In this document: in pieces, positions 1-6,766 of the stretch
Position numbering within the stretch: position 1 is the stretch's first letter
Layout: every line of letters starts with the position of its first letter
Assembly: GCA_004151065.3 (NCBI GenBank)
Contig: NWUY0300024299.1
Span: 58,766 to 69,195, forward strand
Length of the DNA stretch: 10,430 nt
Direction: 5' to 3'
From: Larix sibirica
Taxonomy: Eukaryota > Streptophyta > Pinopsida > Pinales > Pinaceae
Program-made: the position numbers and the translations under genes
The notes under the pieces: model-generated
The model's input: only the letters and a program-made list of their open reading frames with translations
Told to the model about the DNA's origin: nothing
The model's database searches: none

Positions 1-247
1 TATTTTTTTTTTTTTTTTTGTAAAACCACTTACCAAATTAGATAAAACATAATAATAAAGTTATACAATGATCCATTGTGACATTTCTAGAGGATCCCTA
101 CTACAAATTATAAATCATTAAGAAACATTGATCAATTGGTTTGCATATAAGAATTAGGTCATTGATCATAATTTAAATCGAATACCTTTAGAGGATTGAA
201 TTGAATTTGAAAATGAGGAATTTCTAAATGTGAAAAAAATGTTCCAG
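1..247. other. AT-rich flank with poly-T run, no gene seen
   Basis: The window opens with a run of 18 T at 2-19, which could be the poly(A) tail of a minus-strand retroposon cut by the window edge, but nothing next to it supports a particular family. A short inverted repeat (ACAATG, 3-nt spacer, CATTGT) lies at 65-79. No coding frame of interest is visible. The boundary with the repeat block that follows is set by where the second copy of that block begins. Confidence 0.4.
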
Positions 248-465
248 GGAGCATGAGTGGAATATCCTTTGGGAACCATGCAAGAACAATTATATAAATA
301 CCAATAAGTTTGACATGATCGAATGTAGGGACCATGATGTTGTGAAAAATGGAAACTATAATTTTATGAATGAACACTTCTAATTGTGCAATGCATATCA
401 TATTTCAAAAATTATAATCAAATAACATTGTACCTATTGATTCTATAAACTCATATATGCTCATA
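248..465 (+). repeat. Repeat block A, copy 1 (218 bp)
   Basis: This stretch is base-for-base identical, as far as I can read, to 853-1070 (offset 605). It is AT-rich and noncoding. The open frames on the minus strand inside it are the same peptide in both copies, which reflects the duplication and not a gene. Its last 51 bases plus the following 35 (415-500) occur a third time at 1660-1745. Confidence 0.95.
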
Positions 466-468
466 ACC

Positions 469-851
469 TTTTTATCATCTACTAATGCTTGGCTTCATCA
501 AGATTTTCAAAAATCTACTATTCATTTTGGAGGGAAAACAATTATATTGGTTGATGATTGAGCGAAACTATCTTAATATATACAAACTTACATATACATA
601 TGAATGTCCTACGAAATAACTATGGAAATTAATCACAATTGTTTTGACTCGTTTGATATAGGTTTCAGGCAATATGGACAAAGTCATGATTATAAATGTT
701 TTTATCATCTACTAAAGAATGCTAGAGATTTAATACTCAATATTGAAGAGTATAATCACTGATGACACATGCACATGTAAAACTACTTCCCTAAATGGTC
801 CTATAAGAGAATAATTGGGTTAAGGAAATGCATTTGCTTATGAAAAATGAT
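469..851 (+). repeat. Repeat block B, copy 1 (383 bp)
   Basis: Identical to 1758-2140 (offset 1289), with no mismatch seen. It starts in the motif TTTTTATCATCTACTAATGC and ends with GAAAAATGAT directly before the single N. Blocks A and B are joined here by only three bases, whereas in the second occurrence they are separated by 687 bp. No coding function is evident. Confidence 0.95.
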
Positions 852-852
852 N
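852..852. other. Single ambiguous base at a repeat junction
   Basis: The only N in the window sits exactly where copy 1 of block B ends and copy 2 of block A begins. That position, together with perfect identity of the flanking duplicated blocks, suggests a scaffolding or contig join and not a biological junction. Confidence 0.85.
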
Positions 853-1070
853 GGAGCATGAGTGGAATATCCTTTGGGAACCATGCAAGAACAATTATAT
901 AAATACCAATAAGTTTGACATGATCGAATGTAGGGACCATGATGTTGTGAAAAATGGAAACTATAATTTTATGAATGAACACTTCTAATTGTGCAATGCA
1001 TATCATATTTCAAAAATTATAATCAAATAACATTGTACCTATTGATTCTATAAACTCATATATGCTCATA
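853..1070 (+). repeat. Repeat block A, copy 2 (218 bp)
   Basis: Exact copy of 248-465, starting immediately after the N. To its right the sequence diverges from the context of copy 1: TCCACTGAAAAGG follows here, where copy 1 runs into block B. It is either a recent tandem duplication or the start of a second contig covering the same locus. Confidence 0.95.
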
Positions 1071-1407
1071 TCCACTGAAAAGGTTGGGTAAAAGGAAAGA
1101 AGATAATATAATATTATCCTTGAACATTATAGAAGAGGCAATGCTAGAGAACAATTTCATATGATTATCTAAAGGACATGTACCATAAAATCTTGCTGGA
1201 AAGGAGTTGTTAAACGAATCTCTTCTTGAGGGGAGACACTGGCATCCTTTGGTTCCTACTAATGTTGTGAGGCTCTTTCTACATTGTGAATGTAGTCTAG
1301 GCTTCATATATCAATCAAAAACATGGCCAATTTGTGCACATGAAGAAATGAGACATGTCAAATATCTTTATCGATGAGAAAAATGAATAAATAAATTATT
1401 AACACAA
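1071..1407. other. Single-copy spacer, no gene seen
   Basis: This segment is present only once in the window. It is missing between blocks A and B of copy 1. It contains purine-rich and AT-rich stretches and no convincing coding frame; the 83-codon minus-strand open frame here resembles nothing I recognise. Confidence 0.5.
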
Positions 1408-1641
1408 ACTAATGCTTGGCTTCATCAAGATTTTCAAAAATCTACTATTCATTTTGGAGGGAAAACAATTATATTGGTTGATGATTGAGCGAAACTGTCT
1501 TGATATATACAAACTTACATATACATATGAATATCCTACGAAATAACTATGGAAATTAATCACAACTATTTTGACTCTTTTGATATAGGTTTCAAGCAAT
1601 ATGGACAAAGTCATGATTATAAATGTTTTTATCGTCTGCTA
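1408..1641 (+). repeat. Diverged copy of the left half of block B
   Basis: Aligns with 481-714 without indels. I count nine substitutions, eight of them transitions, or about 96 percent identity. Because copies 1 and 2 of block B are identical to each other, this third copy is clearly older. It ends in the same TTTTTATC motif, here TTTTTATCGTCTGCTAATGC, that bounds the other copies. Confidence 0.9.
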
Positions 1642-1659
1642 ATGCTTGGCTTCATCAAA

Positions 1660-1745
1660 TAATCAAATAACATTGTACCTATTGATTCTATAAACTCATA
1701 TATGCTCATAACCTTTTTATCATCTACTAATGCTTGGCTTCATCA
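1660..1745 (+). repeat. Third copy of the A/B junction (86 bp)
   Basis: Identical to 415-500: the tail of block A, the ACC linker and the first 32 bases of block B. The sequence therefore re-creates the same A-to-B junction found in copy 1 before the tandem insertion at 1746. This supports the idea that the short arrangement and the long arrangement are recombination products of one locus. Confidence 0.9.
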
Positions 1746-1789
1746 TAATTATAAATGTTTTTATCATCTACTAATGCTTGGCTTCATCA
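1714..1789 (+). repeat. 44-bp tandem repeat, about 1.7 units
   Basis: The motif TTTTTATCATCTACTAATGC plus GCTTGGCTTCATCA occurs at 1714-1745 and again at 1758-1789, a period of 44 bp. A related unit with two substitutions sits just upstream near 1626-1656. This motif marks every breakpoint of the A/B repeats, which makes it a likely site of unequal exchange or replication slippage. Confidence 0.85.
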
Positions 1790-2140
1790 AGATTTTCAAA
1801 AATCTACTATTCATTTTGGAGGGAAAACAATTATATTGGTTGATGATTGAGCGAAACTATCTTAATATATACAAACTTACATATACATATGAATGTCCTA
1901 CGAAATAACTATGGAAATTAATCACAATTGTTTTGACTCGTTTGATATAGGTTTCAGGCAATATGGACAAAGTCATGATTATAAATGTTTTTATCATCTA
2001 CTAAAGAATGCTAGAGATTTAATACTCAATATTGAAGAGTATAATCACTGATGACACATGCACATGTAAAACTACTTCCCTAAATGGTCCTATAAGAGAA
2101 TAATTGGGTTAAGGAAATGCATTTGCTTATGAAAAATGAT
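1758..2140 (+). repeat. Repeat block B, copy 2 (383 bp)
   Basis: Exact copy of 469-851. Copy 1 stops at the N, whereas here the sequence continues past GAAAAATGAT into GATGTCCACA. This copy is therefore probably the true genomic context, and copy 1 its truncated counterpart. Confidence 0.95.
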
Positions 2141-4000
2141 GATGTCCACAATCACAATAAATATTGGTTGAGATCCCTAGATCACCCCATTGTATGTTAG
2201 TGGAGTAACAAGAGTAAGAAGCAACTATTTCAAAGCAAATGAGGAACGCTTGAATTTTTGGGTGGAATGATTGGTGATGGTGTTGATGATGCCGGAGGAT
2301 AGGACCTATTGATGATTGTGAACAACCAATTGGGGTGGGGAACCTGAATAATGATGAAGTTGTTAGGTGGGTAACTTGCTTATGTCATATTGATAATTGT
2401 CTTCAACTATAACTGTGAACACTGCAACCGCCAGAATGTATGACCCCCCTGATGTGATAAACTTGTTGATGTTGAACATGGGGGAGACTATTGAGGCAGA
2501 GAATAATGATGACTCTCTCTACTCAGTTCGAGGTAAACCCTTACTTTAATGGGAAGGGAACCTAAGGTACAATCATAACTATCTTAATTCTCAAAATAAA
2601 GTGATTTGGCGTTAATGCGAGCTAAAGCGGGTGGTAAGTTGATGTTCTTACCACTAGAACCAAGAACAATTCGTAACCAATTGGGGCAATGACAAAACTT
2701 AAATAAGACATGCTGGTAAGCGTGGGGCTCATGGCTTCCCTTGATCAAAGTAAACTGGGTGACTAGTGTATTGCAACATTATTCAAACGGTAATGCAGGG
2801 TGTAATGGAGAGGGACATACTACATATTGGTTGTTGGTGTGATTTTTATCATATGATGGTTATTAATGGCGTGGTGAATATGGGTGACAAAATTGGAGGT
2901 GCTGGTGGGTTATGGACATAAGTACGTTGATTAAGGGTGACCAAGGGGTGCTTCCAAAAAAGAATGATGTAATGTGATGGGGTTTCCGTGTTTTGAGTAA
3001 GTCAGGGAACCTATTTATGTGAAATGAATAATATGGATATTTTGTACAAATGACAAGATGTGTTCCCAATGAATAAATACCATGCAAGGTGTCCTTGCAG
3101 GGACAATTGAATGATATTGGTGTTTTTAGATGGTGGGGCTCCTTTATGGTCTTTTGGAGGGTAGGTGATACATAGAGAAACAAAGATGGTCTATTGATCA
3201 TGATGAGATGATAGGTTGTCTGTGAATCACAATCGTAGCTTGTGCCAGGGAATATGAAGGGGAATCAAGTTGTTCATGGTTTTACGCAGTGGTAGTTGAA
3301 GAAGAGAGGAGACTGCATTAGATAGTTAAACTTCTCGACGTTTCGAGCCACAGAGTAGGGCTCATCATTAGGATAAAAGTATCTCAAAAAAGATGAATGT
3401 GGTTTACTTGGAAATTATGGTGAATTTTCAGATTCCATGGACTTAATAGTTCAACATCATGGGTGTCAGAATGTGGAGGGGTTGTAATGATGTTCACACC
3501 CATGGGGGATCATGCTATCGCTTGATAACGACATTGTAATTGGTGAGTGTTGTTACCTGGGGATGGGGGCTTTATGGATATCTAGGATAACTAGACAAGT
3601 GCAATGTAAACAGAGGGGGTACATTCCCTATATGTAGGGTTGAGATGACATATCAATGGATGGGGCCCTCAAAACTTTTGTTGAGGGAGAATTTGCTTCC
3701 TAGATAAAATCCTACACACATGACAAAAATACCAAAGCATAAGAGTGTTTAAGATAAGAAATTTGACAGTGCAATCATTATTGACATGAAACTTGTCGTT
3801 CCTAGAGAAATGGGCAAAAAATGGGTGTCGAATGAAGTTTTGAGGGAAATAAAATAGATGACACCATGTTGAAGAGCTCATGATACTCATCGTGGTGGTG
3901 TTGATGGTTCATCAAATAGAGGCAAGGAACTCCCAAATAGAGGTGTTGAAAATTGGGTAGTTTCTCCCATAAAAAGGGGTGGGCCCACATTTCAAAATCA
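2141..4000. other. Unassigned G/T-rich region
   Basis: About 1.9 kb with clearly more G than C on the plus strand, many GATG/GGTG words, and frequent stops in all frames. The longest open frame (minus, 2863-3201, 112 codons) has no motif I recognise. A 37-residue plus-strand frame at 2436-2549 begins MYDPPDVINLL and is preceded by a CxxC-containing stretch, but it is too short to call. A small inverted repeat (CTCGA, CGTT, TCGAG) lies near 3333-3346. If the Ty3/gypsy element on the right is complete at its 3' side, its 3' LTR should lie here or further left, but I found no TG...CA pair or polypurine tract that I could defend. Confidence 0.5.
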
Positions 4001-4225
4001 TTTTTACTGTCGAGCTTCCAATGCCCTAGGAGTGTTTTTGTTGTTTTTGGGAGATTGGATTGGTGGATCTTTATTTTGGGAGTTTCTGGTAATCTCTCGT
4101 GCCGAGCTGTTTCTTTTTCAGTGGATTAATTTTTTGCTTAGGGCCCTTGGTTAGCCATATGACTGAGTGAAGCATTTTTGCGTGTTTTAAAGGAACCACA
4201 GTGTAGGAGGAATATGATTCAGTCA

Positions 4226-4402
4226 CACGTGTTAATCACGTGACTATTCATTGGACAGTCATGCGGTCGTGTGACCGAGCCATGCACCTCTTGCATAGGT
4301 TTACCATGCGGTTGTGAGGCCCTTACTCACAAGGTCGCGCAAAGGTGGGCATTTGAGCCCCATGTGGGTAAACCATGCAGGTTATGTCTGTGGACCCACG
4401 TG
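4226..4402. promoter_or_regulatory. Three G-box (CACGTG) cores
   Basis: CACGTG occurs at 4226-4231, 4237-4242 and 4397-4402. The first two start 11 bp apart, about one helical turn, inside an imperfect palindrome that begins GTCAC and ends GTGAC. G-boxes bind plant bZIP and bHLH factors. They lie 80-260 bp left of the first recognisable exon of the plus-strand gene, so they could be promoter, 5' UTR or first-intron sequence. The function is inferred only from the motif. Confidence 0.4.
4257..4402 (+). repeat. Degenerate CATGCGG short repeats
   Basis: CATGC followed by GG or AGG recurs at 4260, 4305 and 4374, each followed within about 20 bp by a GTGACC, GTGAGGCC or GTGGACC element. The copies are short and irregularly spaced, so this may be a decayed minisatellite or a run of similar protein-binding sites. 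Confidence 0.35.
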
Positions 4403-4445
4403 ACTTGATGTATGCTTTTGGTTTTTGGTTTTGTCACTCATGGGT

Positions 4446-4482
4446 TACTAACATGGTTCTCTGACTTGGTTTGTAGTTGCAG
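4446..4482 (+). other. Intron 3' end: TACTAAC branch point and acceptor
   Basis: A perfect TACTAAC lies at 4446-4452, followed by a T/G-rich stretch and two acceptor AGs, at 4475-4476 (TTTGTAG) and 4481-4482 (TTGCAG). The spacing of about 25-30 nt from branch point to acceptor is normal for plant introns. It sits exactly where the first coding-like sequence of the plus-strand gene starts, so an earlier exon probably exists to the left. I could not identify its donor with confidence. Confidence 0.5.
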
Positions 4483-5246
4483 GTTACTTGCTAGTGGTTA
4501 TGGTGATTGAGGGGCGTGAGCGCTACTACAAAGAGCTATTGGGGAAGGTTAGAAATGACCCAGTGGTTCAGTACCACCTACGAGTTGTAGGGTTGTTGAA
4601 TTTCTTCTTCTTCCTGGTGATGAGGTCGAGTGAGACCTTGATGAGAGAGCTGTTGGGGATTGTGGCATGACCAATAGGGTTGCTTTGTCATTGGTGACGA
4701 TATTGTGGTGGGCTAGCAGGGGCAAAAAAGGATGGGGGCATACTTGCGAGCTTCTTGGTCGATCATGTTGTGAGGGTGATTGTGACCATCGTTCTTAGAG
4801 TGTTTGGGGTCTCAGGGACCTAGGGACCCATTGTATATCTAGCGGTTAGCTCCTTCTGGTGGAGAAAATGTTGGTAGGGGCCCGAGTTGCCTAGGAACAC
4901 ATGTTGTAGGTCAATATGCATGCCCAAATGTCCAAGGTCACCATTGAGGGGCATGGAAGGTTCTGTTATGGGAGCATCCTATGTTCTTATTTCTTTGAGT
5001 GGATTCTGTTTCTCAGTTTGGTTGTGGTGTTGTTGCTGAGGGGGTCGAGGGAGCCCCATATGGTTTTTGGGGGGACAATGATGTCAAGGGTAGGTGTTGG
5101 ACAGGTGGGGCATGTGTTCACCCTTCACTATCTGTTGGTATGGTTTCATAGGATTGGGGCCATTGGGTGATATCCATGGAGTGGGATAGATTACCCTCAT
5201 GATCTAGGTTTTCCCCAATTTGGTCCTGAGGTTTGGGATTCCTGAG

Positions 5247-5343
5247 GTGAGTATCATGGCTATGTTTTTATACATTTTTGGTTCCATTTTCACACACACA
5301 CAAATATATATATAGATATATTACTATGTTGTGTTTGGTCCAG
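5247..5343 (+). other. 97-nt phase-1 intron
   Basis: The donor is GAG|GTGAGT (exon ends at 5246), a near-perfect match to the plant consensus. The acceptor is TTTGGTCCAG|AT (intron ends at 5343). The left exon frame has codon starts at positions congruent to 2 mod 3 and the right exon to 0 mod 3. Removing exactly 97 nt joins them through a split GAT codon. The intron is AT-rich, as plant introns usually are, and holds a (CA)n(TA)n microsatellite. The combination of motif quality, composition and frame restoration makes this a strong call although the gene itself is decayed. Confidence 0.8.
5291..5320. repeat. (CA)n(TA)n microsatellite inside the intron
   Basis: Six CA dinucleotides are followed by AA and a TA run with one interruption. 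It makes up nearly a third of the intron and would be length-variable. Confidence 0.9.
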
Positions 5344-5435
5344 ATATTGGAACTATTAGGCCTTTTGGGGTTCCTATGGCAACTGACTTGCCCCCTGCAC
5401 ATGAGCGTCATTTACAACACCATCAAGAGGGGGAG

Positions 5436-5525
5436 GGACCGGTAGGTGAGGGTGGACCAGTAGGTGGGTTGGGTCCAATATGTGGATATGGGTCGGTAGG
5501 TGGAGTTGGCCCTATAAGAGTGGAC
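5436..5525 (+). repeat. 18-bp in-frame minisatellite in exon 2
   Basis: Five consecutive 18-bp units in frame encode a degenerate hexapeptide of the form G-P/S-V/I-x-G-x: GPVGEG, GPVGGL, GPICGY, GSVGGV, then a decayed unit beginning GPI. The array follows a His/Gln-rich segment. Such glycine-rich repeats are usually disordered linkers. The first two units are the closest to each other, so the array probably grew by duplication while the frame was still under selection. Confidence 0.8.
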
Positions 5526-5963
5526 TTGGAAACCACTTTGCTAGATCTTGAGCAATGGGTGCCCATCCTTGTGGATGGGATCGACGAGCGTGGGTTCACT
5601 GACCTAGATGATGAGAATATGGTGCCTTGCTTACAGGTTCCGACAAGTTTGGGACCAAAGTGGTGCTCATTGATGCATTAAATTGCTGTTGTGGGCCATC
5701 AACTGAAGGTAGTGGGGCAGGGTCTGCCACCACCAACACCAGCAACACCTCCTATGGAGGTTGTGCCCCCATTAACTATCCTTGGTTCACCTCATCCACC
5801 AGCAGGGAATGTACCATGATGTTTTGAGATTTTGAGCTCATTTTGGATGGGTCAAGGAGCCATTTTTTGTAGATGTATTGATGTGGCCTATGGGAGGTGA
5901 TTTTTTGATGTACCCCACAAGGCACTTTTTTGATATATTGTTGATGAGGCATTTTGTACATTC

Positions 5964-5985
5964 TATATATATGTACACACACACC
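5964..5985. repeat. (TA)n(CA)n microsatellite
   Basis: A TA run passes through TGTA into a CA run. It is the same pair of dinucleotides as in the intron at 5291-5320, in reversed order. Confidence 0.85.
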
Positions 5986-6029
5986 AATTTGTGGTCTTTC
6001 TCGATTTATGTGTTTTTGATATTTATATT

Positions 6030-6088
6030 ATGATGTATGTGATGATATGTGTGATGATGTATGCTTTTAGTTGATGTATAGATGATGG
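6030..6088. repeat. GATG/TATG-rich low-complexity tract
   Basis: Imperfect repetition of TGATGATATGTGTGATGATG and related words over about 60 bp. It looks like an impure short tandem repeat with no evident function. Confidence 0.6.
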
Positions 6089-6150
6089 CTATATCATAAC
6101 TATGTGGTAAAAAGATAAATTTTATTTGCGTTGATTGATCAGATGGGATG

Positions 6151-6564
6151 TCAATGTAATAAGTGGCAATCTAGGACTTCGTTAGCAATATGATCTGCAA
6201 ATGTGTTAGCAATACTAGGGACATGTATGAATGTAATGGTTTCAAACTATTGGATAAGAATCCACACTTGTAAGAATTTGCGAAAGAGGCATGGATTATG
6301 TACATGAAAGACATTGTTAAATTGTGTAATGAGCTGAGAATCAAGATGGACGTGAAGACATTGGATGCCAATATGGATGGCATCGACCACTAATCCAATG
6401 ATGACATCATACTCTACTTGGTTATTAGTGGCGGTTCCTGCTCCACATGTGTGGTAGAGTGCATGTGTATGGGTATAGATGGCCTAAGCGATGGATGCAA
6501 GATTCTTTGACCAATGACTCGTGTCGTTAACAAAGACGACACAACAATCTGTATTGGTAGTCAT
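6151..6564 (-). pseudogene. Second RNase H (aRNH, RVT_3-like), separate frame
   Basis: From ATG at 6564-6562 to TGA at 6153-6151 there are 137 codons and a stop, all in one frame with no indel and only two internal stops (TAG at codons 27 and 106). RNase H landmarks in order: a strand-like VVFVND near residues 9-14, TNNQVEYD at 46-53 (catalytic Glu at 51), a helix IIGLVVDAIHIG, HLDSQL at 73-78 (Asp 75), FIHVPS at 112-117 and NTFADHIANEVLD at 120-132 (Asp 124). These match the RVT_3 plant RNase H pattern D-E-D-D; the first Asp may have become Asn 13. The frame is distinct from the RNase H fused to RT and lies beyond the integrase stop. Its good frame preservation next to a shredded pol is notable. 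It would remove RNA from RNA/DNA hybrids during reverse transcription if it were intact. Confidence 0.82.
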
Positions 6565-6766
6565 CTGCACTAGAAAAAGAGTAACTAAATAAAAATATGT
6601 GTTCTATAGTGTGTTTAGTGAAAGGGACAATGTAGGTGGTGGTTAGAAATACATCCAGGGTGTGATGGTTTTGTGGAAACTATCACATGGTTGGTGGTGC
6701 TGACAATTGGTGCCACCTATCTAAAATTGACATTCATGCTTCCCTGCGGGTATCTCGGTCTTGCGA
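6565..6766 (-). other. pol-aRNH spacer with acceptor-like site
   Basis: About 200 bp lie between the integrase stop and the ATG of the second RNase H frame. On the minus strand the final 30 bases are pyrimidine-rich and end CTTTTTCTAGTGCAG immediately before the ATG, a good 3' splice-site match. A weak donor candidate (ATAG|GTGGCA) lies just after the integrase stop. Splicing from an upstream donor could therefore deliver this frame on a subgenomic message. This is inferred from motif only. Confidence 0.4.

Larger units (their letters stand above)
4483..5819 (+). pseudogene. Degraded intron-bearing gene, antisense to pol (PMD-like?)
   Basis: Two exons can be read. In the left exon (about 4483-5246) coding-like sequence appears first in one frame (RERYYKELLGKVRNDPVVQY from about 4512), then after frameshifts in another. 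From 4859 that frame runs to the donor with in-frame stops at 4892, 4907, 5168 and 5243; it includes an aromatic block (CSYFFEW) and a Gly/Val-rich stretch. The right exon (5344-5819) has one internal stop (5679-5681), a glycine-rich hexapeptide array, an acidic segment and a proline-rich tail ending at TGA 5817-5819. Splicing at 5246/5344 keeps the frame (codon split G|AT). I do not firmly recognise the family. The composition vaguely recalls plant-mobile-domain proteins, which transposons sometimes carry, but this is a guess. The gene is broken and probably inactive. It lies tail to tail with the retroelement pol remains, 331 bp from the second RNase H frame. Confidence 0.6.
5820..6150. other. 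Spacer between convergent frames
   Basis: This AT-rich spacer separates the plus-strand gene (stop at 5817-5819) from the minus-strand second RNase H frame (stop at 6151-6153). It contains a (TA)n(CA)n microsatellite at about 5964-5985 and a GATG/TATG-rich low-complexity stretch at about 6030-6088. Both genes would need their polyadenylation signals here; AT-rich candidate elements are plentiful, but none stands out. Confidence 0.5.

Noticed and set aside
86-97. TCTAGAGGATCC, the XbaI-BamHI order of common cloning vectors
   Set aside because: Only 12 bases match; the polylinker neighbours are absent on both sides and the flanks are ordinary AT-rich DNA, so vector contamination is unlikely.
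159-1006. Minus-strand open frames of 80 and 71 codons with the same N-terminal peptide
   Set aside because: They are the same frame in the two copies of repeat block A, with no motif and no support as a gene.
1702-1908. Plus-strand 68-codon frame over the repeats
   Set aside because: It lies across the 44-bp tandem motif and block B; composition is that of AT-rich repeat DNA.
2863-3201. Minus-strand 112-codon open frame
   Set aside because: The length is modest for a G/T-rich strand, where the complementary strand has few stops; I recognise no domain or repeat in it.
3669-3990. Overlapping minus-strand open frames of 73 and 62 codons
   Set aside because: No motifs, overlapping in different frames, and explained by the strand composition.
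5627-5827. Plus-strand 66-codon frame rich in Ser/Thr/Asn
   Set aside because: It is the shifted shadow of the proline-rich tail of exon 2, whose own frame runs to 5819 with a single internal stop.
5776-5982. Minus-strand 68-codon frame
   Set aside because: Antisense to the end of the plus-strand gene and running into a microsatellite; no motif.
6171-6383. Minus-strand 70-codon frame beginning MPSILASN
   Set aside because: It overlaps the second RNase H in another frame; the RNase H frame has the family motifs, this one has none.
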